DNA of 64,000 nucleotides from Wyeomyia smithii. Taxonomy: Eukaryota > Arthropoda > Insecta > Diptera > Culicidae. Below the pieces are notes generated by a model, which was given only the letters and a program-made list of their open reading frames with translations, was not told the origin of the DNA and made no database searches. Shown piece by piece: positions 13,473 to 25,800 of this stretch. The first letter of the stretch is position 1; each line of letters starts with the position of its first letter. The translations under genes were made by a program, and so were the position numbers. Location: contig NC_073695.1 of assembly GCF_029784165.1 (NCBI RefSeq), positions 196,813,357 through 196,877,356 of the forward strand, given 5' to 3'.

Positions 13473-13962
13473 TAAAATTCTCTGATCATGTAAACCTACG
13501 GAGAGACAACTGGGTATAGATAGCCACTCGCTGATTGGTTGAAATTGAAAGCCCCGAGTGCGTTAGAATTTATCATCAGGCTTAATGGCAGTGTTGCTGA
13601 ACAACATGTTTTGTTGTTTTGATTTAGGTTTATATCAATTACCAAAACATCCATCCAAGCTTTTTGATGGCGAACACAGTAGTCGTGTTACTGTGTGGTG
13701 ATATAAAATTGTTAATTTGCGTGTGAAATAGTGAAGTGATTCACGATAGATACATTCTAACGTGTTTCGGTAGTGAATCTATACAAGGCTAAGTACAAGA
13801 ACAGTTGCTTTAAGCAGCAAGTTCGCGTTAAAGTTTGATAAAATAAAACCCCCTCCGGCGCTTTCACAGCAGCGGTGGTGGCGATCGTTTTTTTCCTTGC
13901 CTCTGTCTCTCTTCTCTGCATGCTTGTTGGTGTAGCGTCCCGCGTTTAACCTGTATTGTGTC

Positions 13963-15345
13963 ATGATTTGCTCCGGCTGTAGTTCGGCAATTGTATTATC
14001 AGATTTGCCGTTGAAATGTGTGGGCTTTAACTGTGCACGTTTGTTTCACTACAAGTGCACCGGGCTCACCAAGGCGACGGCAAAGATGATTACAGACAAC
14101 GATAATCTTTGCTTCAAGTGTGATGAGTGTTTATCAAACCAGTGTTGTGGTGGGCAACATTTGACTCCGGACATGAAGCGTATCGAAGAAGAGATGCAGA
14201 AATTATCTTCTCTCTCTGACTCGGTCATTCAAATACGGGATCAAATTGCGACCCAGATAAACAGCGCGATAAATATCGGTATGGAACAGTTGAGATCAAA
14301 TGTAAAGGAGTCTCTTGAAAAATTATTATGTGAGAAATTTGAAAAATTGAATCAATCGGTTTTGCAATTAAATACGAATCAGAATATAGCTGCTATTAAT
14401 AATGCTCGCGCGCGGATTGGGACGATTCCTTCTGAATCGGACCAAATCGGCAAAAAGCGTAGAATCGAATACGAAAATAATGACGATGTTTTTGACGACG
14501 GTGCAACTTTTGCGCAAGTTGTTAAAAGTCGCGGTAAAAACAATAAATCTAACTCAAGTAACAAAAGTAATACTAATATCGGATTTAAACCGGTTAAACC
14601 TAAGACTCGTCCGGTTATTGTGATTAAACCGAAAGAGTCCAAACAACCTTGCGAGGAAACTCGTAAGTTTTTGAAAACTAACTTAGATCCTAAAACACAC
14701 AAAGTTAGTAATTTCAGGAACGGTAAAGATGGTTCCATTATTGTCGAATGCGCCGTTGGCGAAAATATTGATTTAGTGAAAAATGGCATTCAAAGCAATC
14801 TGGGTGAAAAATACAGTGCTGTTGTTCCCACGTCGGTGCCTAGATTGAAAGTAGTGGGCATGAGTGAGAATCTTTCTCCTGATGTTTTCATTGACTATTT
14901 AAAGAGTCAAAATGATTGCATCACAATCAATGAGGTAAAAGTAGTTAATATGTACGAAAATCCACGCTTCACCTATAACAAGTATAGCGCGGTAATTGAA
15001 GTTGATTTAGAAACGTATAATAGTTTGTTATCTGCTAAGCAAGTAAATGTAGAGTTTGATCGGTGCTTAGTATTGCCCGCGATAAATGTGCTAAGATGCT
15101 TCAAATGTGGAGAATTTGGACACAAGAGCATGAATTGCAAAAATTGTGATGCATGCTCTAGGTGTAGCTAAAACCATAAGACATCTGAGTGTACCTCTAC
15201 TGTATTGAAATGCGTCAATTGTGTAAAAACGAATAAAGAGCGTAAAACTAATTTGGACGTCAACCATGCCGCTTTTAGTTCAGAGTGTTTAATTTATAAA
15301 AGACTATTCGAGCAAAAGAAAAGCAGCTTGCGTTTCAATAAATAG
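13963..15345 (+). pseudogene. Retrotransposon ORF1 (PHD-like finger plus zinc knuckles), one internal stop
   Basis: Starts at ATG 13963. Residues ~4-58 form a PHD-like Cys/His pattern (CSGC ... HYKC ... CFKCDEC). Residues ~70-130 are a likely coiled coil. A basic, Asn/Lys-rich linker follows, then a C-terminal CFKCGEFGHKSMNC knuckle with further CxxC pairs. TAA at 15169-15171 interrupts the zinc-knuckle region, and the same frame continues (HKTSEC ... CVNC) to TAG at 15343-15345. ORF1 proteins of this type bind element RNA. The single nonsense codon makes this copy probably non-autonomous. Confidence 0.85.
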
Positions 15346-18164
15346 CAAACAAGTTCCAACGAGAATGTGAATAAGTTTGATTTTTTGTATTTTAATATTG
15401 CGGGGTTGACAACAAACTACGTTACATTACGTCAGATTGTTGAAGATAAACGTCCACTTTTGGTGTTTTTATCAGAGACTCACATTGTCGATGATGAAGC
15501 ATTTGAACAATATAGTATTCCGGGATACAATGTTGCTGCTTGTTTATCACATTCTAGGCAAACTGGCGGTGTTTTGCTATTTATGTCAGAGAATCAGTTC
15601 ATTTCCAGCTTTGTCACAACGAAGCTAAGGATGGTAACTGGTTCTTGGGCATTACAGTAGTTGGTGGCATGAAGGTGGGCAATTATGGTGTTTTGTATCA
15701 TTCTCCTAATGCTAGTGACCGCCGTTTTCTTGAAATATTGGAAAACTGGCTTGATGAATTTCTTGATTTGAGTAAAATAAATATAGTGACGGGCGATTTT
15801 AATATTAACTGGCGAAATGATGCAAATTCGAATCATTTGAAGCGTTTAGTTGAGTCTTTCAATTTGAAACAAAGTGTAGATGAATATACGCGTATTTCCC
15901 AGCGGAGTAGAACTTTGATTGACCATGTTTATTGCAATTTTGATTCGATTCGTTCAGTTACGAATTCTGATATGAAAATAACCGATCATGAGACATTAGT
16001 AATTAATGTTCTAGAAAACTTGAATAATAATAATGATTCAATAAAATTGAAATGCTGGAGAAAATATTCGAAACAGGCTGTTTCGAACCTTGTTGAGAGA
16101 AGCTTGGGTTTTCCAACCGCGACCGGTAGTTTAGATGAATCTGCAGCTGTTCTTACTCACATTTTGGAGACGTGTACGAATCAATTAGTTGAACATAAAT
16201 TTGTTTCGCTGAAAAACTCGAACAGCTGGTATAGTTTGGATCTTTTGCGCCTAAAGCGCAAGAGAGATAAACTGTACAAAAAGTTTTGTAGATCAAACAA
16301 TCAGAATCATTGGATTGAGTACACGTTCGCGCGTAATAAATATTCACAAGCGATTAAAAAGAAGCGTTGTGAATATATCCAGAGAAAGATTGTTCAACAT
16401 GAAAATAACAGCAAAGAGTTATGGAAAATTTTGAAATCTTTGTTGAAACCTAGTAATTGTAAACCGCGGTCCATAACTTTTGAAGGCACATTAGAACATT
16501 CAGGACAAATTATTGCATCTAGATTTAATGATTATTTTGTCAATAGTGTTTCATTGATCAATCAATCCATTGAATTGGTCGAGGAACCCGACGAAATAAA
16601 ACAGCCGATTAACAGTAGTTGTACATTTGATAGTTTTCACCCAATCACGTTAGATGAACTGAGAAAAATTTGTTTTTCATTAGGTAAAACGGCTGGAGTA
16701 GATAATGTAAATGCTAGAGTTATTCAAGATTGCTTCAATGTCATTGGTCACACTTTGCTGGACCTCATTAATGAATCGTTGCAAACAGGGCACGTGCCTT
16801 TGGTGTGGAAAGAATCGTTGGTTGTTCTGATTCAAAAGGTTGCTGGAACGATTAAAGCCGAAGAGTTTCGTCCCATCAACATGTTACACACATTAGAAAA
16901 GATATTAGAACTAGTTGTTAAAGGCCAGTTTCTAGAATATTGAAATAGTAACTCGTTGCTAATTCCGGAACAATCAGGCTACCGGGAAGGCCACTCATGT
17001 GAAACCGCGTTAAACTTAGTACTAGCAAAATGGAAAGATAACTTAGAAAAAAGAGACACAATATTTGCTGTTTTTTTGGATCTAAAACGCGCTTTTGAGA
17101 CAATTTCTAGGCCCTTATTGTTGAACACAATCAAGCGCTTTGGAATTTCAAGTACTGCATTCAGATGGTTTGAAAGCTACTTGTCTGACAGAACTCAACG
17201 GACTGTTTTTAATGATTCTGTTTCTAGTCCCGTGGAGAATGATCTTGGAGTTCCACAGGGAAGTGTATTAGGGCCCCTTTTGTTCATTTTGTATATAAAT
17301 GACACGCGACGAGTTTTACGTTTTTGTGATATTAATCTTTTTGCCGATGACACCGTATTATTCAATGCAGCTAAGAATGTAGAAGAAGCCGTTTCACACT
17401 TGAACGAAGATTTACGTTCTCTAAGCAGATGGTTGAAGTATAAGCAATTGAAATTGAATATTGATAAAACTAAATTTATGATTTTCTCGCGCACCGTTGT
17501 AAATGATGATGTCTCTGTTTTGATTGATGATGAGGCAATTGGTCGCGTTCGGGAGATTAAATATCTTGGCGTGATTATTGATGACAATCTAAAGTTCAAC
17601 GCTCACATTGACAATGTCATCAAGAAAATTGCCAAAAAGTATGGAATTCTATGCCGTCTGAAAAACGAATTAACGATTAGTAGTAAAATACAGCTATACA
17701 AGTCAATCATCTCTCCACATTTGGATTTTTGCCCTACTTTTTTATACTTAGCCAATAACACACAACTGTTGAGGTTACAGCGTTTGCAGAATAGAATAAT
17801 GCGTTTGATCTTAAATTGTGATAGATTAACTTCCTCTGTTTTCATGTTGGACGCTTTGCAATGGCTATCTGTGAAGCAGCGAGTTGTTTATTTGTCTATG
17901 GTGTTCATTTTTAAAATAATTAATGGTTTGCTACCTCAATATTTGAGTGATCGAATTGAAAGAGGAAGAGATTTTCATAGATATAACACTAGAACCGCGG
18001 ATGAAATAAGAACACCTTTCTTTCTAACGAGAGCTTCACAAAATTCATTGTTTTATAAAGGTATAAATTTTTTCAATTCGATGCCAAGACATGTTAAACG
18101 TGCACCAACACTTGCGGAGTTCAAAAGACAATGTATTTCACACGTGAAAGTTTCTATTGTATAG
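15346..18164 (+). pseudogene. Retrotransposon ORF2: AP-endonuclease and reverse transcriptase, frameshifted
   Basis: The endonuclease domain opens with FLYFNIAGL and SETHI, then GDFNI and a DHVY/ITDHE region. The RT follows with FLDLKRAFE, GVPQGSVLGPLLF and the catalytic LFADDTV. The C-terminal part has YLGVIIDDNL and an LQRLQNRI block. Two lesions are visible: a 1-nt frame change near 15622 and an in-frame TGA at 16941-16943 between the thumb-proximal and palm motifs. No ATG occurs in frame before about 15583. The frame is the same as ORF1, directly after its TAG, so a GTG at 15367 or readthrough would be needed. Confidence 0.88.
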
Positions 18165-18838
18165 AACGATACTAAGTTTTTCAAAATGATGTAGAGTTTA
18201 CCTGACGAAGTTTGAACAAACGGATCTTAAATGACGAAGTTTTAACAAACGGATTTATTTTAGATGAACTATTTGTTTTGGTTTCTATTCATATATTGAT
18301 TGTTTTATTGAAGCTTGTAAATGACGAAGTTTTATACGAACGGATCTGATTGTGTTGTAAAATTTTATTTATATGTTTATATTAAATTGGACTTTTATAA
18401 ATTTATAACAACAAAACTACTGTGTTCGTCACGGTGATGATGAAGGATTTTTTTTTCTTTTCATTATTGTTGTTGTAGCTTTAAAAATAATAGAAAGAGA
18501 CTACAAAAGCTTGAGCCTCGCGCGCGGCTTTCAGATATAAATGATTTCTTTTAGCAAATTAAAATTGTTATTTGAATGCTTAGAGAAAATCATGAAATAG
18601 TTGTGGTTGGTCTGGCTGAAGGTCATGAAAACCCTGTACTAGTTTTGTATGCTCTATGAATCAAGTATACAGTTTTTGAAGAAGTTTATATCTGGAGGTA
18701 AAATCAGTTCGTTTTTTTTTTGTTTTGTATAACTGATGAAAATGTGATCACATTAATTATCTATAGATAAATCGTCCAGCTCAAACCTTTGTAGGGGTAT
18801 GTGGCGGGACCATCATCATCATCATCATCATCATCATC

Positions 18839-21800
18839 CAAAAGTGCGCAAGGAGTGAATACGGTTTCGCGTGAAGCATAAGAACAACATACCGCTGCTC
18901 AATGTTGGAAGTAAATAGTGTAGTGTGAACTTATATCCACTTTTGAATACGTTATGGATTAAGATTGAAACATACCTGTTGAGGCACATTACTTAGACGG
19001 AGAGTGCAATTCAGATGGTTCAATAAATAAAATGTAATTATTGATGGATGACACATTCGATTTTAAGGATATTGAAGATGCAGATTCTTTGGTAACCCTC
19101 AAACGGTAAAACTCTCGCCTGCAGGAATAATTGTGCATAATGGTGATAAAAAGCATCAAAAACATTCAAGTATTTTCTGAGTGAATGGCATCACTTACGA
19201 AAAATACAGAGAGTAAGAAGCCAGTTGTCGCCTCTCAGGTATAAACCCTAGCCTGTGAAGATAGTGGAGTGGTTTAATCATTAGTGATCAAGTAAGCAAG
19301 CTTATCTTTTTTCACAATTTATTGGGTGTTGTTTTTTAATAAAAGTTCAGTTTATTTTAAAAAAGCATGCGATCACTTGGAAATGCTGGCTGGGTAACTT
19401 CTAATACCAAAGCAAGCTGTTCCTGCATTTTGGATCCTAATCGATCAATCCCTCAATTCGGGGCCTTCGAAGATTTCAACATCGAAATCATCCCCTTCGA
19501 AGCGACGGAATCAATTACGTTACGTTAGAGTAGCATTTCCGTACACTTTTTTCAACTCTCGATGCGCTTCAGCTGTCGTTATCTTCGCATGAGATGAGAA
19601 AAGTAACACTTCCCGCAAATGACGATTTGTTGGCATAAATCAAACAGTTTCACACAACTGAAAGTATATGATGTCATAATAAAATCACTAACGTTTCAAA
19701 ACGGTTGATGTATGCTCGATTTATCATGTTTTAGATAATCGACCAGCACTTACTACTGGCGCAATCTATTGACAAACAGTGAGAACTTAGTTCCACATTT
19801 ATATTTAAACATATATATTATAGTAAAAAATTCAAATCCAGTTTCGGTTGAATGCTACTCAAGCTTTTCTACTGCTAGCTTTCGATACTTCTATTGCCTT
19901 CAACAGTCCCATCGCGTTGAAAATAGAATTTTGTTAATTCAAAATACCTTATATTTAACACATTTTTTTTGCGAGATTATCATTCAATCTTGTCAACTAA
20001 TAATTGTACTTATTTTTGCAAAATCTAACTCGCTGAGAAAAATCGTCTCCAACGATACTTACAAGGTCCAACGTGTAATCGGTAAAACAATTTCACGATC
20101 TATTACACTTGACTGCGCGAGCTTGCACCTCTTTCTATTATCGATTACAAGGGAGCTAATACATCTAAACAGTGTCGGCACTCAAGTAATACTCCGAGAA
20201 TTCTGAAGTAATATCTCACAAAGCGAAGCAGTCCTTTAGTTACTGCCGTGACTGAAAGCGAACCGTACGTAGTGGCGTTAAACCCGCTGGCTGAAGTCGA
20301 GAGTGTCGACTACGTAACGCTTATAGATGCTACGCCGCACAGTGGTCGGAAAGGACTGAAATCAGGGCGAAATTAATAACTACTTAGGGTTGCCTCCTAG
20401 ATGAACGATGTCTTCTCGAATATTGATCCTAAAACTATTGGCCAACTTTTGATAATTGCTAGGTAGTTCAAAATTCTACCGCTAGGGCGGCGCTGTCGCT
20501 AATTTCTCAAGGAAGCAAAAAAGAAGGATAATGTCTAAAGAAAGTTTGTAGAGAATAGTATTTTGAAAAACTCCTCCTTGGATATGAAAATAGTACATGA
20601 TGTATTTTTTGAGTAATTTAGCAATTAATGTTAAAAAACATGATTTATGGCTACCTATAGCATGTCGAAGAAGAAAATCCCGAAAAATCTCGAATTTTAG
20701 ATATATCAAAAAAAGTTTATGTATGCGTAACGGCTATTAATGTGTATGTAGTAAACTAGTTTAATTTTATGAGTGGCGCCCCAAGCTAACTTTGCTTGCT
20801 AAAAAATGGCTGCTTGCGCGTCGCACGGTCGTTTTTGTTTTTGATATTGTGAACGTTTCGGCGAAAATTGCCCAGAAAACTTTGTTGTTCCTGTCTCTAT
20901 GAACACGAGGGAACATTTTAGATTTTGAATGAGCGCGGATAAAGGCGGGGATACCATTTAAAAATCTACATAAAGTTGGAGTGACAAGTATTTTATTATA
21001 CTTATTTGTGGAAATATTATTTCCATGAAACAACTATAAAAAGGATATCTGAAGTTGTTAGAATACTAGAGTAAGGCCATATAATCATTTCGACACCACT
21101 GTAACATTCATTACTACCTCTGCATTCTGTAATAATTCACCTGGGTAAACAACTTGAAAATGGAGAAGTCGTGAGTGCAGAAGAAGCCTACTTTCTCAAC
21201 TTAGTTAAATGTATGACAACATTAATTATCCGAACATTCTAATGATTTTTCACTAGCCTAAACCCTGCGAAAATGATTCCTGAAAAGGGCTTGCTCGATG
21301 CATCAAGTTGAAAAATTGACTTTTTTCCGACTTTAGGCAATTTCAGACCACTGTGCGCCGCTTCTCGTTACACATCAAACAAAGTGTATGAATAATTTCC
21401 ATCCATGTCATGAATATTCATTTAAACAATATCTGACCTTTCCTTTTTACATTCATGTTTACTTTCATCATTTAGCCTGTAAAGTGGCAAAGAAGGAGGC
21501 AACAGGAGCCTAACTCACAGCTCTATCCAGTGTTCATGTACGTGTACTGTTCATCAGCTTTGGAAGAGTCTCAGCTTTCGCCTGGATTACGCTGCTATAA
21601 GCAGTCAGTGCACTCCGTTTGTTTTCCGGTCATTTGAAGAGTACACACACTCGCGCGCACACACACACACACACGGTCGCTTGCATCATGTTCGCATGCA
21701 CGTTAACGGAGGTGCCACCCCCTTTCTAGCTTCCATTTCACTCATTTTTCACGTTCTGTAACGACAGAATCTCCACATGCTTTATAATGTGGACGTTATG

Positions 21801-22734
21801 TAGACGTTTATATGGTAATCCTTTTTCCGGAGAGCTTGAAGCTATTTTGTTTGCTAAATGAAATGAAGAGCTTTAGCAGCGCTTTCTGAACTTAAAAGTG
21901 AAATGGCATGAGCATGGGAGGAACGTTGCAGTGGACTAGAGCTGGAATAGTGGAAGCTGAAAGATAAGCATGGAATCTGCAGGTGGCTCGTAGCAGCGAT
22001 TTCCGTCATCGTGCTTGGGCGCTCCCGAACTTAGTTCCATAATTTATGAAATACATAATTTACGTGGTATAATAATGCATACGATAGCAGCGTGATATCT
22101 CTATTTAGAACCCGTCTGTAGTTTGATTTGATTGAAGGTTGAAAATCGGAAGCAATCTGTCTACATTGCGAATGCTGCAAATGATTTCATATTGCTTCAC
22201 TCGCAACCATTCATCTCTATCCGATGCAATACGGTGTTTAGTGTCTTTATCAGTTGAATATGTGGTATGCTAATTACGGGATACATGCCTTGTGCAGAAT
22301 TGAATGAAGGTACCAACAATATTCAGTTAATTGGCCATCAAGCTTTCACTAACCGTTTCACGATTATGTGGTATTATACCTAGTCGACTGTGTAGAACCC
22401 AAGGTTCAAACGGGCGTAAAAACGTTTGAGCGTAAGCTATTTCCATTCTCATTCATGTCTTAATATTGGATAATTTTTATGTGACATTGCAGTGTTGGTT
22501 ACTTAATTATTTTACTGATTTGTGTTTTGGTTATATTTTAAAAGCAGAAAGAGATGCAATTGGCATTATTGGCAATCATCCCTACATGATAGCTATTAGG
22601 CTTTGCTGTCATCAACACACACCAAATACAAGCATTCATTTTTTCGTTGAAATCTAGAGAAACATAGACAATAACAATTTAAATACAAATTGAAATTGCG
22701 ATAACAAACTGATTGTATCTTCCTTCTTTTTCAG
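18839..22734. other. Probable FBXO28 intron or upstream region, no supported gene
   Basis: AT-rich sequence with scattered short open frames. The longest, 19769-20206 (+), has no recognisable motif. A (CA)n tract lies at 21650-21675. I looked for the F-box exon that should precede 22735 and did not find it here, nor in the unique stretches further upstream. Confidence 0.5.
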
Positions 22735-22847
22735 GTTTCACATCAGATGAATCAAGTTTGTAGTTCGATACTGAACTCTACCTTCCAGAAACTGCAGACG
22801 CAGATGCTGACACGTTTTCAAATTGTTAAAGCAAAAATGCCACGCAG
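22735..22847 (+). CDS. FBXO28: FBXO28 exon: end of F-box and following helix
   Basis: Acceptor 'ccttctttttcag' precedes GTT at 22735, and the donor is AG|gtaatt after 22847 (phase 2). The 37 complete codons read from VSHQMNQVCSSILN through FQKLQ to KAKMPR. They align with the segment after RL in human FBXO28 (VCKRM...VCQRMLN to KAQLPR). The exon starts in phase 0, so the preceding F-box exon must end on a codon boundary. It is isolated by about 16 kb from the next exon and would be missed by ORF length alone. Confidence 0.88.
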
Positions 22848-25800
22848 GTAATTACTATCACTATATGTACCGTTATTCTATACATCACAGGATATTTCTT
22901 GCAAAGAAAATTTTCCATGTTTTATTGTACTGAACGCTGATTTCACCCAACGTGTGCTCGACGGGAGTAGAAGTGTAAGAAATGTTTTGATTTTCCCGTT
23001 CGGTTTGCCGCTTGAAGCTGAAATTGCTTCTTCCGATCAAACGTTGCTGACCACTGTGGAAAATCCGGACCGTATCCGGCGAAAGGAGTGGAAAATCTGC
23101 ATACACTTGAATGAAGTGTAAATCGGATTTCCATTTTGTTTTGATAAATTGGTTTACCATCGTCTGAATATTGAATTTGCTGCTCGACCAGTGACATGGT
23201 ACGATTCTTGTTTTCGTTTCAAGTTTATAGGTTCACATTTCAGTGATGTAAAAATGCTTGGAAGGTGTGCTGATCAGAATATTTGATTTGTATCGTTGTT
23301 TCAAATTCATGAAAAACGAAGTTTCATCAAAGCAAAAAAAAGAAGGGTCATTTCGGTGAATCTTATCAGGCAGACGGGGGTATTGTCAAGAGAGCGTGAG
23401 AAATTTCAATAGCTCTATTATTTTTATTGCTTTGTTCGTTGATAATACCTTTCTGTTACCTCTTCCAACCAATCAATTTCTGAACGACACCGAGGCGCAA
23501 AATGCCTGCGAGTAAAGCTACAAATACCCGAAAGCGAACTGTATACAAGGCTGAAAGGATCAGCACGACGTGGTTGTTACTCGTCGCACGACATAAACTA
23601 TTGCAACCGTTCGAGTCAACTGAACGACAAACGAGGGGGTACGAGCAAGGGACCAGTTTATGATATCGGCGGAAGGCTAGAAGCGGACTATTTTTGCCTC
23701 TCAGCTGCCTGCCAGTGGCTTCTTCAGAAGCCTTCCCACTCGGTCTCGTTTTGCACGGCAAACCAGCACAATTCTGCCGGTATTGAATAAGAATCCTTAT
23801 TATTTTATTTCGTTGTGTTCCGACTTCTCAGGTGGATTTTTTTCTTCTGTGCAACTTTTCTCCTGTTGTAGGATTTTCTTTTCTTTTTTCCGCTTTTTGT
23901 GTGTTTATTTGCTTCTGTTCTGGTATATTCAAATAAGGGTTTTATTTTTGGCACAAATTTAAATCGACAGCCAGTCAGTTCCGGATCCTTTCTGTTTATT
24001 TATTTCAGTATTTATTGTTTAGTATATAAACGATTTATGCGCTACCATGAATTCTGCGAATTCGGTTCTATTTCACCAAACTGAAGATGAAGTGTTGATC
24101 ACTTTTTTGGTGAAGTTCGCATTGATGCGTAGGTGGCAAATGATGTTTCAAAATTCTCGGTTTCTTGATAATTGTAACGCCTGTTCTCACAGTTGAAAAC
24201 AATAACTCTGGGCTGGGTTGCTACTCGACGAACAAAGACCGTCGAATGTCGAACGTTGGCGAGTTTTATTATTGCTTCAAGTTTCCAACTGATAAGAGAT
24301 ATTTTCATTCAGTTTGCGGTTCGTTTTGCTTGTCCCGTGGCGTTACTTTTTTTGAGAATTGGTTTGTTATGAAATGGAATCAGCCTATAGAAATATCAAA
24401 CTATGGCAGTGAAACATTGGCAAATGGCAGTTGTGGCAACCCAGATCGGTTTGAGATCGAAGGTTGTAGTGATATCGTCAATGGCAGTATCGTGATAAAA
24501 CTATGAAAACAGATTCCACTTGAATCCGTCGGTGTAAAACTTACTTACTTTTTGTGTAGTTGGGACTGATAACATGTCGTACCCCTAAGTAACTTCAGTT
24601 TAAATAGGAACCATAAGTTTTACTGGAAACAATAAATTACTGACATTGGGTTGTTCAGCTATATCAGTTTTTTATGTCATCTGAAAGAGCTGCATTTTCT
24701 AAGCAAAACGTGATTTTAAAAAATTTTCTATCGTCATTCAAATTTTAAATCACGAATAAAAACAGCTTTTTTTCATTTAAAAATCGAAAGACAATGATAC
24801 AAAATTTTAAAAAATCACGTTTTGCCCAGAAAATTACACTCTTTTACCTGATATATAAAAATTTGAAATCTGTGAGTAGCTAAACAACCCAAATAACGCT
24901 TTTTCTTACGCATATTTTACTGTGATAAATGAAAGATCTAAATGCTGCGCCGTTAGTGCGTTTTTTGTACTATTTCACGTCTGATATGATATTGAGTGAG
25001 TTGCAACAATATGATTCCGTTCCAACATTTAAAATTTTTATCCAAATTCAAATTTCACGGATTACAAGTACTTTTGCCAACAGTGATAAATCGTAGATAA
25101 ATTCATCAAAATCGACAACGTTTTCATGGATTATGCAGAGAACAACTGGGCCACGTTTGGAAAGAATCTGTGCCATAGCTTCAAAACTACAGCAGTCATC
25201 GACTTTACAAATGTAAAGTTTGTGAAATTGGTTAGTTAGATTTTGCTCCAGTTTCTCTCTGCTAATTGTTAGTAGTTCATGATTTTATTTTCTTTGAAAC
25301 TGTTTTGTTATTGAAATGTTTTTGCCTTTCTCCTAGAAAGGTATAGCAATCACTGAAAAAACCAAAGGTATAAAAGTGCTCCAAAGGGTCGAATCTCATA
25401 TATCAATAGACTTAGTTCGACGAGCTGAGCATTTTCTGTATGTGTGTGTGTATGTATGTAACGGTCTCCCAATCTCACTCGATTTTCTCTGAGATGGCTG
25501 GACCGATTTTCATGAAACTAATTGCAAATGAAAGGTCTTGTTGCCCCATAAGACCCTATTGAATTTTATTGTAATCGGATTTTTAGTTTAGAGGTTATGT
25601 ATCAAAATGTGAAAATCACAAAACTTCGTTATCTCAGAAACTACAAAACCGATTTGAACAAACTTGGTATCAAAAGAACGAGCTTGTTTTTTGAACCATT
25701 TGTTAAATAATTTTATAATGATTGGACATGTAATTCAAAAGTTATGCAAAGAAACGTGTTCCAAACACTGTTTAAACTCACTCACTTTTCTGAGAGATGG

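Larger units (their letters stand above)
13963..18838 (+). mobile_element. CR1/L2-type non-LTR retrotransposon, nearly complete but mutated
   Basis: ORF1 (13963-15345) and ORF2 (15346-18164) are followed by a ~0.65-kb 3' UTR ending in an (ATC)n tract (about 18810-18838), the kind of microsatellite tail used by CR1/L2-like elements instead of poly(A). The 5' UTR probably extends upstream into 13473-13962. The 3' UTR holds three copies of a ~25-bp motif ('atgacgaagttttaacaaac' and variants) at about 18195, 18229 and 18320. Clade placement rests on ORF order, the PHD-like finger in ORF1 and the RT sequence, not on a phylogeny. Confidence 0.85.

Noticed and set aside
18805..18840. CRISPR-like or satellite array from repeated ATC
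   Set aside because: It is a simple trinucleotide tail of the retrotransposon; no spacers, and the DNA is eukaryotic.
19769..20206. 145-codon open frame on the + strand
   Set aside because: AT-rich codons, no motif, no splice or family support; length is compatible with chance.
23456..23761. Minus-strand frame with faint resemblance to histone H2A.Z (GKA near the start, GVV and KLIG near the end)
   Set aside because: Only scattered short matches that need several frameshifts and deletions; not enough to call a processed pseudogene without an alignment.
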